Shown one piece after another: positions 43,425 through 52,298 of a stretch of 53,839 nucleotides of DNA. Origin of the DNA: an uncultured Clostridia bacterium (lineage in GTDB: Bacteria > Bacillota > Clostridia > TANB77 > CAG-508). Every line of letters begins with the position of its first letter. Positions within the stretch are counted from its first letter, which is position 1. Below the pieces are notes generated by a model. It was not told where the DNA came from and did not search any database. It saw only the letters and a list, made by a program, of their open reading frames with translations. The stretch covers positions 1 to 53,839 of the forward strand of contig CANPZM010000007.1 in NCBI GenBank assembly GCA_947589065.1. Direction: 5' to 3'. The translations under genes were made by a program, and so were the position numbers.

Positions 43425-44834
43425 ATGGAATACATTAATCAAAAATTAAATGAATTTAATGAATATCTAAGAAACAGGAAAGTAGCAATAATTGGACTTG
43501 GCGTAAGTAATGTACCACTTATAGATTACATGAGAAAATACAAAGCAAATGTAACAGTATTTGATAATAGAAATATAGATGATATAGATAAATCAGTAAT
43601 GGATAAAATTGTCGAATATAGTATGGAATTTTCATTAGGTAGAGATTGTCTATCAAAATTAAAAGGATTTGACTTGATTTTTCGTTCACCAAGCTGCTTG
43701 CCAAATACAAAAGAATTAGAAGAAGAGGCAAATAGAGGAGCACTTGTAACTACTGAAATTGAAATGTTCATGGAACTATGCCCAGGAAAAATAATTGGTG
43801 TAACAGGAAGCGATGGGAAGACAACAACAACAAGCTTGATATATGAAATAATAAAAGAAAAAGGATATAATTGCTATCTAGGAGGAAATATTGGTATACC
43901 ACTATTTACAAAAGTTTCAGAAATGACACCAAATGATATCATTGTTTTAGAATTAAGTAGTTTTCAACTTATGAATATGGCAATTAGCCCATCTATTGCT
44001 GTAATAACTAATATTACACCAAATCATTTAGATTATCATACAGATTTAGAAGAATATATTGAAGCCAAAAAATGTATTTTCAAGTCACAAAATAAAGATG
44101 ATGTATTAATTTTAAATTTTGATAACCCAATTACAAGAGAATGTGGCAAAGAAGCTAAAAGTAACGTAATATATTTTAGTGATCAAGTAAAATTAGAAAA
44201 CGGATATATAGTAGATGATGGAACGATTAAATTCTGTGAAAATAATTTAAGAAAACATATTTTATATACAAGAGATGTCCTATTACTTGGAAAACATAAT
44301 TATCAGAATATATGTGCAGCACTAGCTGCAACAAAATCACTAGTTGATGAAGAAACTGCTAAAAAAGCAATTTTAAATTTTAAAGGAGTAGAGCATAGGC
44401 TAGAATTTGTAAAAGAAGACTCAAATAATGTTAGATGGTATAATGATTCTGCAAGTTCAAGTCCAACAAGAACAATTTCAGGAATAAAATCATTTTATAA
44501 AAAAGTAATATTAATTGCTGGAGGCTATGATAAAAATTTAGACTATACACCAATTGCGAAACCAATAGTTGAAGGGGTCAAAACATTAATTTTAATGGGT
44601 TCTACAAAAACAAAAATTTATAATGCAGTCAAAAATGAATTAGATAATCAAAATAAAAAATTAGATATATATGAAGCCTTTTCACTAGAGGAAGCGGTAG
44701 ATATAGCCAAAGAAATTTCAACACAAGGAGATATAGTTTTATTTTCTCCAGCAAGTGCAAGCTTTGATATGTTTAAAAATGCATATGATAGAGGAAATAA
44801 GTTTAAAGCAATAGTTGAAAGAAAAATTAATTAA
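43425..44834 (+). CDS. murD: UDP-N-acetylmuramoyl-L-alanine--D-glutamate ligase
   Basis: Adds D-Glu to UDP-MurNAc-L-Ala in peptidoglycan precursor synthesis, cytosolic. 469 aa in three domains: N-terminal Rossmann (IIGLGVSNVPLIDYM), central ATPase with GVTGSDGKTTTT (125-136), ELSSFQL, NITPNHLDYH, and C-terminal domain with RLEFV and NDSASSSPT. AGGAGA precedes the ATG. It is not in a dcw cluster here but paired with the Cmk-family gene. A strong terminator follows. Confidence 0.95.
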   Translation: MEYINQKLNEFNEYLRNRKVAIIGLGVSNVPLIDYMRKYKANVTVFDNRNIDDIDKSVMDKIVEYSMEFSLGRDCLSKLKGFDLIFRSPSCLPNTKELEEEANRGALVTTEIEMFMELCPGKIIGVTGSDGKTTTTSLIYEIIKEKGYNCYLGGNIGIPLFTKVSEMTPNDIIVLELSSFQLMNMAISPSIAVITNITPNHLDYHTDLEEYIEAKKCIFKSQNKDDVLILNFDNPITRECGKEAKSNVIYFSDQVKLENGYIVDDGTIKFCENNLRKHILYTRDVLLLGKHNYQNICAALAATKSLVDEETAKKAILNFKGVEHRLEFVKEDSNNVRWYNDSASSSPTRTISGIKSFYKKVILIAGGYDKNLDYTPIAKPIVEGVKTLILMGSTKTKIYNAVKNELDNQNKKLDIYEAFSLEEAVDIAKEISTQGDIVLFSPASASFDMFKNAYDRGNKFKAIVERKIN

Positions 44835-44848
44835 TAGAATTATTTATT

Positions 44849-44879
44849 GGAATTATTTAAAAAAATAATTCCTTTTTTT
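44849..44879 (+). terminator. Intrinsic terminator of murD
   Basis: Arms GGAATTATTT and AAATAATTCC with a 4-nt loop and a T7 tract, 14 nt after the murD stop. Confidence 0.92.
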
Positions 44880-44934
44880 GTAACAAATAAAAAAACTATT
44901 CATAATATATATAAAAAAATTAGGAGGATAATAT

Positions 44935-45351
44935 ATGTATTATGAAAATTATGAAGATTATATGAGAGGAAACAATAATTATCCTAATATGCCAAATCCA
45001 TACTATAACTATACATATCAAAATCAATTTACACCAATTCAAAATAGGCAAGAAAATGTAGGAAAACTTTATCCAGAACTATATACAGAAATAAATAGAA
45101 AAATAGAAGACCAAAGCATTTCAAATAATTATAGATTAAATGAGGAAAATGTAAACAGAATTACAGATGAAATATTTGAAGATTACAAAGATAAAACAGC
45201 TGATCCTAAAAATCAAGAAAGAATCAAAAGTAATAATTTAATTAAAGATTTTATAAAAATATTAGTAATAAAATACCTATTATCAAGACAAAGAAACAAT
45301 AATTTTTATCAAATTCCACCACAAATGCCTAATGGATATTATCCATATTAG
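44935..45351 (+). CDS. Tyr/Asn-rich protein of unknown function
   Basis: 138 aa, no family recognised. It begins with a low-complexity Tyr/Asn/Pro segment (about 1-35) and ends with another (QIPPQMPNGYYPY). Between them lies a soluble helical domain (KLYPELYTEINRKIEDQ...ENVNRITDEIFEDYKD...LIKDFIKILVIKYLLSRQ). The Tyr/Asn/Pro-rich ends are reminiscent of spore-coat or coat-associated proteins of Clostridia, which would fit the CotF genes elsewhere, but that is inference. TTAGGAGG precedes the ATG. Single gene between the murD terminator and an atypical region. Confidence 0.7.
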   Translation: MYYENYEDYMRGNNNYPNMPNPYYNYTYQNQFTPIQNRQENVGKLYPELYTEINRKIEDQSISNNYRLNEENVNRITDEIFEDYKDKTADPKNQERIKSNNLIKDFIKILVIKYLLSRQRNNNFYQIPPQMPNGYYPY

Positions 45352-45407
45352 ACTTTTATGTAAATTTATGATATAATTAAGTTCCTAGCATTTAGCATAA
45401 ACCCAAT

Positions 45408-45423
45408 CTGTTCTAATGAACAG
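45408..45423. promoter_or_regulatory. Palindrome upstream of the 176-aa membrane protein gene
   Basis: CTGTTC-TAAT-GAACAG, a perfect 6-bp dyad with a 4-nt centre, next to TTGACA at 45424. Possibly an operator. A matching -10 box at normal spacing is not obvious. Confidence 0.45.
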
Positions 45424-45464
45424 TTGACATATATAAAAAATACTATACCAAAGGGGGTAAAAAA

Positions 45465-45995
45465 ATGCAGGAAAAAGAAAATCAGGAAAAAGGAAATGAA
45501 ATTCGGAATTTCATGCAAGAATCGGAGTATGATTTAAAAAGAATTTTAATGCTCTGCATCATCGGAGTGTTATTCCTCTTTTTTGAAGTCAAAGTTTTCA
45601 ATACTCTACGGTCCAAAAGCATAACCATCATTCTTGCTGGCCTGTTTTTTGGATTTATGATATTCATGTATTCCGCGAGCTGTTTTCTATCTGGCACGAT
45701 GATTTTAGGCTATGTTACAGCTCAAAAATTCCTAAAGAAGGTTGATGTTAGTAATAGTGAGAAAAAAACTTATGCTTGGTCAATCAGCATATTGTTAATT
45801 CTATTAGGACTCACATTACAATCATGTTTCTGGGCTTTCGTCAAAAATGACTCATCCTTATGGTTATTGACAGGCGTTTTATTATTAGGAATGATACTTC
45901 CAATAATAAAACTATTCAAGTATTTGTTAATGCCGAATAAGGAACCTGCGCAGACTGAAGAAAGTCCTGAAGAAGCTGAGCAAACCGAAGAATGA
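45465..45995 (+). CDS. Four-helix membrane protein, compositionally atypical
   Basis: 176 aa, not recognised. A charged N-terminus (about 1-25), four hydrophobic helices (about 27-45, 51-83, 101-124, 129-151) and an acidic Glu/Pro/Thr tail (EESPEEAEQTEE). GGGGG precedes the ATG. The 5' half uses codons such as CTC, ATC, GCC, CGG and GGC that are rare in neighbouring genes, and the gene ends in its own strong terminator. It therefore looks like an acquired gene placed just upstream of the ytvI-like gene. Confidence 0.72.
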   Translation: MQEKENQEKGNEIRNFMQESEYDLKRILMLCIIGVLFLFFEVKVFNTLRSKSITIILAGLFFGFMIFMYSASCFLSGTMILGYVTAQKFLKKVDVSNSEKKTYAWSISILLILLGLTLQSCFWAFVKNDSSLWLLTGVLLLGMILPIIKLFKYLLMPNKEPAQTEESPEEAEQTEE

Positions 45996-46001
45996 TTTTC
46001 A

Positions 46002-46039
46002 AAAAACCACGATTTCTCTCTGGAGAGATTGTGGTTTTT
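46002..46039 (+). terminator. Intrinsic terminator of the 176-aa gene
   Basis: Arms AAAAACCACGATTTCTCT and AGAGATTGTGGTTTTT form a near-perfect stem with a tiny loop, followed by T. It ends only 2 nt before the first ATG of the next gene. Confidence 0.85.
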
Positions 46040-46041
46040 AA

Positions 46042-47166
46042 ATGAATATTTATAAAAAAAATAATCATACTATAATTAAAAAGAAAAGTAGTGGTAGTAT
46101 GGTTTTAGATTTGAATCATTGGAACAAAGTAATTAAAAAAATACTTTATTTTTTATTTTTAATCATAATTTTATATGTCTCATTGAAATTAATTTGGTTT
46201 TTTATTCCTTTTTTAATTGCATTAATAATTGCAAATTGTATTGAACCATTAATAAAACTTATTTCGAAAAGAACTCATTTATTGCGAAAAACGTCAGCTA
46301 AAATTGCATTATTCATTGTATTTGCAATTTTAATTGGCATAATTATTGGGAGTTCAACAATAGTTTTTTCAGAAGCGGCTGGAATATTAAAAGATTTTAA
46401 TAGTGTAGGGCAAAGTATTTCGTCAACCTTAGAAAAGTTAAGTGATTTTCTAAAGCTTGAACATATAAAAGTTTCACCAGAAGTAAGAAATCTAATAATA
46501 AATAGTACAAATGAATTAATAAATCATATTTTAGGATATCTTAATAAATTTCTAACAAGCATTTTAAATCTAATAACTGAAATACCAACATTTGTTATAT
46601 ACTTAATAATAACAATATTAGCCACATATTTCATATCAACAGATAGAATATCCATACAAGATAACTTAGAACAATATATACCTAAAAATTTATTAAAAAA
46701 AGTAAATAAACAATTTACAGGAACAACAAAAGCACTAGGAAAATATATAAAAGCGGAACTTATTTTAGTATTTATATCATTTATAATAGTTTTAATAAGC
46801 CTTTATGGATTTAAAGCTGTAGGATTAAACGTAAAGTCACCATTTTTAATTTCCTTAGGTATTGGCTTTGTTGATTTATTACCAATATTAGGTTCCGGAA
46901 CTGCAATGGTTCCATGGGCAATTATATCAATAATTTCAGGAGATATAAAACTAGGAATTGCAGTTTTAATACTATTAGCAATTATAAGCATAATAAGAGA
47001 ATTTTTGGAACCCAAAATTGTATCTGGACAAATTGGCCTACATCCGTTAAATACATTAATTGCTATGTATGTTGGATTTAAATTTATGGGCATATTAGGT
47101 CTATTAATTGGTCCAATTATACTAATAATAATTCAAAATTTTTTCAAAGAATTTACAAATAATTAA
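46042..47166 (+). CDS. AI-2E family transporter, YtvI-like
   Basis: 374-aa membrane protein of the AI-2E/PerM family. It has about seven hydrophobic helices, the LIIANCIEPLIKL start region, FVIYLIITILATYFISTDR, and the C-terminal signature LGIGFVDLLPILGSGTAMVPWAII followed by GLHPLNTLIAMYVGFKFMGILGLLIGP. In spore formers one branch (YtvI) is linked to sporulation, but sequence alone does not fix the branch. The start is uncertain: ATG 46042 has no ribosome binding site and almost touches the previous terminator, while ATG 46099 has only a weak GTGG before it. The native leader may have been displaced by the preceding gene. Confidence 0.85.
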   Translation: MNIYKKNNHTIIKKKSSGSMVLDLNHWNKVIKKILYFLFLIIILYVSLKLIWFFIPFLIALIIANCIEPLIKLISKRTHLLRKTSAKIALFIVFAILIGIIIGSSTIVFSEAAGILKDFNSVGQSISSTLEKLSDFLKLEHIKVSPEVRNLIINSTNELINHILGYLNKFLTSILNLITEIPTFVIYLIITILATYFISTDRISIQDNLEQYIPKNLLKKVNKQFTGTTKALGKYIKAELILVFISFIIVLISLYGFKAVGLNVKSPFLISLGIGFVDLLPILGSGTAMVPWAIISIISGDIKLGIAVLILLAIISIIREFLEPKIVSGQIGLHPLNTLIAMYVGFKFMGILGLLIGPIILIIIQNFFKEFTNN

Positions 47167-47183
47167 GATAGAGAAAATCTATA

Positions 47184-47747
47184 TTAATATATACTAGCAC
47201 TTGTTGGAACATAAGCATCTTCTGGTGGATAAACAAATTCATCTTTAGGCTTATTTGTTTTTTCAATACTATTGATTTTTAATATAGGAATTTCTCCGTC
47301 TAAATTACCTTTTTCAATTACTCCAGAAACTTTAACCCAAGACAAATTATCAAATTCATTTATTTTATCATATTCACTTAAAAAGCCTACAACAACAGTT
47401 TGAGAAGCGGGGTTAATAATCATATTTCTGGCCAATACAAATTGATTTTTCTCTAAATAATTGATTCTATATATGTATCCAGTAAAAACAATTTCTTTTC
47501 CAATATAAGAATCTAAATTTTCGTGAACTTCATTTAAAACATTTGTATATTGATTACTTGGAATTTCAATTTTTTTATTATCAAAATATGAATCTTCGAC
47601 AACAAAATTATCTTGTCGATTATTTTTCATTTCATTTACAAGAGAATATCCTGCATGGAAAAAAATTAAAATACAAACTAATGCACAAATTAAAAAAAAT
47701 GCTTTAAAAATTTTACTTTTATTAAGTTTAAAATTATATATACGCAT
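47184..47747 (-). CDS. DUF1980/YcgQ-like membrane-anchored protein
   Basis: 187 aa. One N-terminal transmembrane anchor (about 14-34), then an extracytoplasmic OB-like domain: YIGKEIVFTGYIYRI (about 81-95), FVLARNMIINPASQTVVVGFLSEY, WVKVSGVIEKG and GEIPILKINSIEKTNKP. This order matches the C-terminal domain of the TIGR03943/DUF1980 family (YcgQ type), often linked to metal or zinc-responsive permease pairs. The usual CxxD-like site is replaced by NPAS. No YcgR-type permease is adjacent. Convergent with the ytvI-like gene, 17 nt apart. Confidence 0.7.
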   Translation of the reverse strand: MRIYNFKLNKSKIFKAFFLICALVCILIFFHAGYSLVNEMKNNRQDNFVVEDSYFDNKKIEIPSNQYTNVLNEVHENLDSYIGKEIVFTGYIYRINYLEKNQFVLARNMIINPASQTVVVGFLSEYDKINEFDNLSWVKVSGVIEKGNLDGEIPILKINSIEKTNKPKDEFVYPPEDAYVPTSASIY

Positions 47748-47809
47748 AGCAAACTTCCTAACTTAAATAATTTTTATTAAATAGTATGAAATAAAATCAA
47801 TATTATTCC

Positions 47810-47838
47810 TTGCAAAGAATAAAAAATAATGATATAGT
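47810..47838 (+). promoter_or_regulatory. Promoter of secA
   Basis: TTGCAA at 47810-47815, 17-nt spacer, TATAGT at 47833-47838. The secA ribosome binding site TTGGAGG follows. Confidence 0.72.
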
Positions 47839-47879
47839 AAAACGTGATTAATAATAAATACTATTTGGAGGCAAATTAA

Positions 47880-50639
47880 ATGGGATTATTCAAATCTTAT
47901 AGTGAAAAAGAAGTAAAAAGGGTACAACCAATTGTAAATAAAATTAATAGTTTAGAACCAGAAATGGAAAAATTATCAGATGCTGAATTACGTGCTAAAA
48001 CTGATTACTTTAAAGCACAATTAGCTGATGGAAAAACATTAGATGATATTTTACCTGAAGCATTTGCTGTTGTAAGAGAAGCATCAAAAAGAGTTCTTGA
48101 AATGAGACATTTCGACGTTCAACTAATTGGTGGAATTATACTTCATCAAGGTAGAATTGCTGAAATGAAGACTGGTGAAGGAAAAACATTAGTTGCAACA
48201 TTACCAGTATATTTAAATGCTCTTACTGGCCAAGGTGTTCATGTTATTACTGTAAACGATTACCTAGCAACAAGAGATAGTGAATGGATGGGTAAATTAT
48301 ATAAATTTTTAGGCTTATCTGTAGGACTAAATATTTCAAGGATGACTCAAGAGCAAAAAAAGGCAGCATATAATGCTGATATTACATATGGAACTAATAA
48401 CGAATATGGATTTGATTATTTAAGAGATAACATGGTTATAGAAAAAGAAGATATGGTTCAAAGAGATTTACATTATGCCATCGTAGATGAGATTGATAGT
48501 ATATTAGTCGATGAAGCAAGAACCCCACTTATTATTTCTGGTAGAGCAAATAAATCATCTGATTTATATAAGAAAGCCAATGATTTTGTAAGAAGACTTT
48601 CAGCAAAAGTAATTGTAGAAGAAGATATAAAAGATGTAGAGCAACAAGAAGATAATGAAAAATATGATTACATAGTTGATTTAAAAGCTAAAACAGCATC
48701 TCTAACACAAAAAGGTATAAAGAAAGCTGAAGAATATTTCGGATTAGCAAATTTCAATGATTTAGATAATAGCGATATCGTTCATAACGTAAATCAGGCT
48801 TTAAAAGCACATGGAGTTATGAAGCGTGATGTTGATTACATTGTTAAAGATGGAGAAGTTTTAATTGTTGATGAATTTACAGGTAGAATTATGTATGGAA
48901 GAAGATATAATGATGGATTACATCAAGCAATTGAAGCCAAAGAACATGTAAAAATTGCAGATGAACAAAAAACTTTAGCTAATATTACATTCCAAAATTA
49001 TTTTAGAATGTACGAAAAATTGGCAGGTATGACTGGTACAGCCAAAACAGAAGAAGCGGAATTCAGAGAAATATATAATTTAGACGTTGTAGTTATTCCT
49101 ACAAATAAACCTATTGATAGAACAGATCACAATGATATCATATATAAAAATCAAGATATAAAATTCAATGCTGTAGTTGAAGAAATAAAAAAATCACATG
49201 AAAAAGGTCAACCAGTCTTAGTAGGTACAGTATCAATTGACAAGTCTGAAAAATTAAGTAATTTATTAAAAAAGGAAGGCATACCTCACGAAGTATTAAA
49301 TGCAAAATTTCATGAAAAAGAAGCTGAAATAATTGCACAAGCCGGAAAATATGGTAGTGTAACTATAGCAACAAACATGGCTGGTCGTGGTACCGATATC
49401 ATGCTTGGTGGTAACACAGAATATATGGCAAGACTTGAAATGAAGAAGAATGGCTATTCTAACGATTTGATAGAACAAGCATCCGCACATAACGACACGC
49501 AAGATGAGGAAATATTAAATGCTAGAAAAGTATTTAACGAATTAGAAGATAAATTCAAAAAAGAAATAAAAGAAGAAAAAGAAAAAGTAATTGAAGCAGG
49601 CGGTTTAAAAATTATTGGTACAGAAAGACATGAATCAAGAAGAATTGACAACCAGTTAAGAGGTCGTAGTGGTCGTCAAGGAGATCCCGGAGAATCAATA
49701 TTCTTCATAAGTTTGGATGACGATTTAATGAAATTATTTGGTGGTGAAGCTGTAACAAAAGTCTACAACTTATTAGGAACAAATGATAATATGCCAATTC
49801 AATTAAAACCAGTTACTAAAGCAGTTGAAATGGCTCAAAAGAAAGTAGAAGGCAGAAACTTTTCAATTAGAAAATACGTATTAAGCTATGATGATGTAAT
49901 GAACACTCAAAGAGAAATTATATATTCTCAAAGAAGACAAGTATTAAATGGTGAAGATGTTAGTGAATCAATAAAAACAATGATTAGAGAAGCATGCGAA
50001 CTTATTGTAAATACTTATACTTCAGAAATTAATGATAAATCAGCAGATAAAACAGCATTAAAACTTGAAATTCAAAATGGATTAAATATTCAAAATGTAG
50101 AAGCATTAAGCAAACCTCATACAACACCAGAAGAAGTAATAGAAGAATTACAGGAAAAAGCATTAAAAATATATGACGAAAAAGAAAAAGAAATTGGAGC
50201 AAATGCATTTAAAGAATTACAAAGAATTGTATTATTAAAAGTCGTTGATAATAAATGGATGGATCACATTGATGCAATGGACGAACTAAAAAATGGTATT
50301 GGTCTTCGTGCTTATGGACAAAAAGATCCAGTAATACAATATCAAATTGATGGTTCAGACATGTTTGAAGAAATGGTTAATAGTATTAAACTAGACGTAG
50401 CAAAAATTATTATGTCAGTACAAAAAAGAGAAAGATATCAAAGAACAAGTGCTGCAAGAATAACTAGTGAAGGAAGAGAAAACATAGATAATTTCATAGC
50501 TTCTGATGAAGATTCAGAAGAAGAAAAAAAGGTTGTAAAAGCCCCTGTAGTTAATGCAGGACCAAAAATAGGAAGAAATGAACCATGTCCTTGTGGTTCG
50601 GGCAAAAAGTATAAGAACTGTTGCGGAAAGAATGCTTAA
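47880..50639 (+). CDS. secA: Protein translocase ATPase SecA
   Basis: Motor of the Sec pathway, binding SecYEG at the membrane. 919 aa, full length. Walker A region [11 protein letters not shown] (96-106), [19 protein letters not shown]alker B region, the preprotein cross-linking domain, [18 protein letters not shown], the [24 protein letters not shown] helicase motif, and the C-terminal zinc tail [18 protein letters not shown] with C903, C905, C914 and C915. Own promoter and terminator. It would export the signal-peptide proteins seen elsewhere in the window. Confidence 0.98.
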   Translation: MGLFKSYSEKEVKRVQPIVNKINSLEPEMEKLSDAELRAKTDYFKAQLADGKTLDDILPEAFAVVREASKRVLEMRHFDVQLIGGIILHQGRIAEMKTGEGKTLVATLPVYLNALTGQGVHVITVNDYLATRDSEWMGKLYKFLGLSVGLNISRMTQEQKKAAYNADITYGTNNEYGFDYLRDNMVIEKEDMVQRDLHYAIVDEIDSILVDEARTPLIISGRANKSSDLYKKANDFVRRLSAKVIVEEDIKDVEQQEDNEKYDYIVDLKAKTASLTQKGIKKAEEYFGLANFNDLDNSDIVHNVNQALKAHGVMKRDVDYIVKDGEVLIVDEFTGRIMYGRRYNDGLHQAIEAKEHVKIADEQKTLANITFQNYFRMYEKLAGMTGTAKTEEAEFREIYNLDVVVIPTNKPIDRTDHNDIIYKNQDIKFNAVVEEIKKSHEKGQPVLVGTVSIDKSEKLSNLLKKEGIPHEVLNAKFHEKEAEIIAQAGKYGSVTIATNMAGRGTDIMLGGNTEYMARLEMKKNGYSNDLIEQASAHNDTQDEEILNARKVFNELEDKFKKEIKEEKEKVIEAGGLKIIGTERHESRRIDNQLRGRSGRQGDPGESIFFISLDDDLMKLFGGEAVTKVYNLLGTNDNMPIQLKPVTKAVEMAQKKVEGRNFSIRKYVLSYDDVMNTQREIIYSQRRQVLNGEDVSESIKTMIREACELIVNTYTSEINDKSADKTALKLEIQNGLNIQNVEALSKPHTTPEEVIEELQEKALKIYDEKEKEIGANAFKELQRIVLLKVVDNKWMDHIDAMDELKNGIGLRAYGQKDPVIQYQIDGSDMFEEMVNSIKLDVAKIIMSVQKRERYQRTSAARITSEGRENIDNFIASDEDSEEEKKVVKAPVVNAGPKIGRNEPCPCGSGKKYKNCCGKNA

Positions 50640-50739
50640 AACCAATGGTTTGAAGGATTTATAAGGTATAAGAAAATAAGTACTCAAAAATAGTTTGTCA
50701 CCCAAACTAGAAAATAAAAACTGAAATATATTGAAAAAT

Positions 50740-50780
50740 AAGGAGTGTATCCAAAAGAAAATGGATGACACTTCTTTTTT
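50740..50780 (+). terminator. Intrinsic terminator of secA
   Basis: AAGGAGTGTATCC with GGATGACACTTCTT (one bulge), 10-nt loop, T6 tract to 50780. About 100 nt after the secA stop. Repeat copy F begins at once. Confidence 0.8.
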
Positions 50781-50781
50781 A

Positions 50782-50923
50782 ATATTATAGGAAAGTTCTC
50801 TGAACTTCCTATAATATAAAGCATTCCATAGAAAAATTGTTATACAATTTTTCGAGGACGAACAAAGACGCGGACTTTAAAATGTTATAAATAGCAAAAA
50901 TGTTAAAAATGTCCGCTTTTGTT
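50782..50923 (-). repeat. Dispersed three-hairpin repeat, copy F (inverted)
   Basis: Well-preserved copy: end hairpin TATTATAGGAAAGTTC / GAACTTCCTATAATA at 50783-50817, the AAAAATTGT/ACAATTTTT hairpin, and the GCGGAC-type core ending in the reverse complement of GAACAAAAGC. It lies directly after the secA terminator. The rest of the 50640-51082 gap holds the terminator, a promoter and AT-rich leader DNA. Confidence 0.9.
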
Positions 50924-50954
50924 CTATATAAAAACAATATTATTTTAAAAAGTA

Positions 50955-50983
50955 TTGATTGTAAAATTAAAAGATGATACAAT
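50955..50983 (+). promoter_or_regulatory. Promoter of the metallopeptidase gene
   Basis: TTGATT at 50955-50960, 17-nt spacer, TACAAT at 50978-50983, about 95 nt before the gene. Confidence 0.65.
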
Positions 50984-51082
50984 ACAAATGTTCGTAAAAA
51001 GAAAAATAAATAATAACATTATTGTAGATTTAAAAATATAGAGCCAAAATATATATTAAATTAAAATAGAAAGAGTGTTGAA

Positions 51083-52186
51083 ATGGAAGAAGAGTATAAA
51101 CAATTAAATGAAGCATTAGATTTAATAATTAAAGAATTAAATGAAAATATGAATAATAAAAACAGATTTCTTGTGCTAACTCTAAATGATACTTTTTCAA
51201 AGCTTCCATTTATTCCGCTTAAAAGAGGTACATATAAGATTTATAGACCGATTTCACAAAATGAAATAATAAGTATTGTTTTAGATTTTTATAAACAATT
51301 AGATTTCGAGTATTATCAAATAGCAAAGAATATTATAATAAATAAAAATAATAATATTTCAATTGTTTTATATGATGAAAAAAATAAGGAATCATTACCT
51401 AATGATTCAGAATTTCCTAAATATTCAAATGATGGTTCAAAGATATTAACTAAATATGAAGATTTCCAAATTGATTCATACCAAAAACCACGTACTATTC
51501 AAATTAATCAAGGAAAAATATATATTGAATTAGAAGGAAACATACAAGATGCATATGTATTAGCACATGAATTAGCTCATGTTATGAATTTAAATCCCAA
51601 TAGTTATAAAAGAAGAACTGAAACAAGACCACTTTTTGATGAAATAAATTCTGTTTTTATTGAATATTTGCTGAATGATTTTTTAGAAAAAAAAGGATTA
51701 ATAACAGAAAAAGAAAAATATTCATTCATATTTGAGCAATATAAAAGAGATAAAAAAATCGCAGATATCAATAATCTTATAATACAATTAGCCAAAAGAA
51801 AAGAAAAAAATGGTGACATAAAAAAAGAAGATTTAAAAGAAGTATTAAAGAAAAACGAATATCAATCAAATGATTCAATTTTACCTATATATATAAAAAT
51901 AATAAGTACTTTAAAAAGACCACTTATGACGAGATATGTTTTTGCAAATCTTGTAGGTACTTATTTATATAGCATTTTTTTAAGAGATTCTAAAAAAGCA
52001 TTCAAAATGCAAAAAGATTTTACAAATGCCATTAAAGATGATGAATTTTTAAAAGCATTTTCAGCATTAGAGCTAGGATTTAATTTTGAATCAATTGCAA
52101 AATTAGCTATTTGTAAAAATCAACAATTAAAAATTATAAGTAAAAAATTAAACTTAACAAATGAAAAAGAAGGAATAGAAAAATAA
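51083..52186 (+). CDS. Putative HExxH zinc metallopeptidase
   Basis: 367 aa, cytosolic by sequence (no signal peptide). HELAH at 162-166 within YVLAHELAHVMN is a zincin active site; E187 or E194 in FDEINSVFIEYLL is the likely third ligand. The distance resembles M3-type oligopeptidases (HExxH then Glu about 25 residues on), and the short helical C-terminal part also fits that clan, but the protein is much shorter than PepF/M3 enzymes. Substrate unknown. AGAAAGAG precedes the ATG. A single gene between secA and larC. Confidence 0.75.
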   Translation: MEEEYKQLNEALDLIIKELNENMNNKNRFLVLTLNDTFSKLPFIPLKRGTYKIYRPISQNEIISIVLDFYKQLDFEYYQIAKNIIINKNNNISIVLYDEKNKESLPNDSEFPKYSNDGSKILTKYEDFQIDSYQKPRTIQINQGKIYIELEGNIQDAYVLAHELAHVMNLNPNSYKRRTETRPLFDEINSVFIEYLLNDFLEKKGLITEKEKYSFIFEQYKRDKKIADINNLIIQLAKRKEKNGDIKKEDLKEVLKKNEYQSNDSILPIYIKIISTLKRPLMTRYVFANLVGTYLYSIFLRDSKKAFKMQKDFTNAIKDDEFLKAFSALELGFNFESIAKLAICKNQQLKIISKKLNLTNEKEGIEK

Positions 52187-52208
52187 ACAAAAATAAAAAA
52201 ACGTATAG

Positions 52209-52236
52209 CAATATTTTTTAAATTTAAAAAATATTG
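52209..52236. terminator. Perfect AT palindrome, possible terminator
   Basis: A 28-nt perfect inverted repeat (arms CAATATTTTTTAAA and its complement) 23 nt after the metallopeptidase stop. There is no clear T-tract outside the stem, so terminator function is uncertain. Its last bases form part of the next -35 box. Confidence 0.45.
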
Positions 52237-52262
52237 AAATTATATTAGAAAAATTATATTAT
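52234..52262 (+). promoter_or_regulatory. Promoter of the lar genes
   Basis: TTGAAA at 52234-52239, 17-nt spacer, TATTAT at 52257-52262, about 37 nt before the larC TTG start. Confidence 0.6.
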
Positions 52263-52298
52263 ACTAATGACAATATATTAGAGAAAGGATGATTAATT

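Noticed and set aside
49296..49651. Antisense ORFs inside secA
   Set aside because: Shadows of secA, without ribosome binding sites or recognisable domains.
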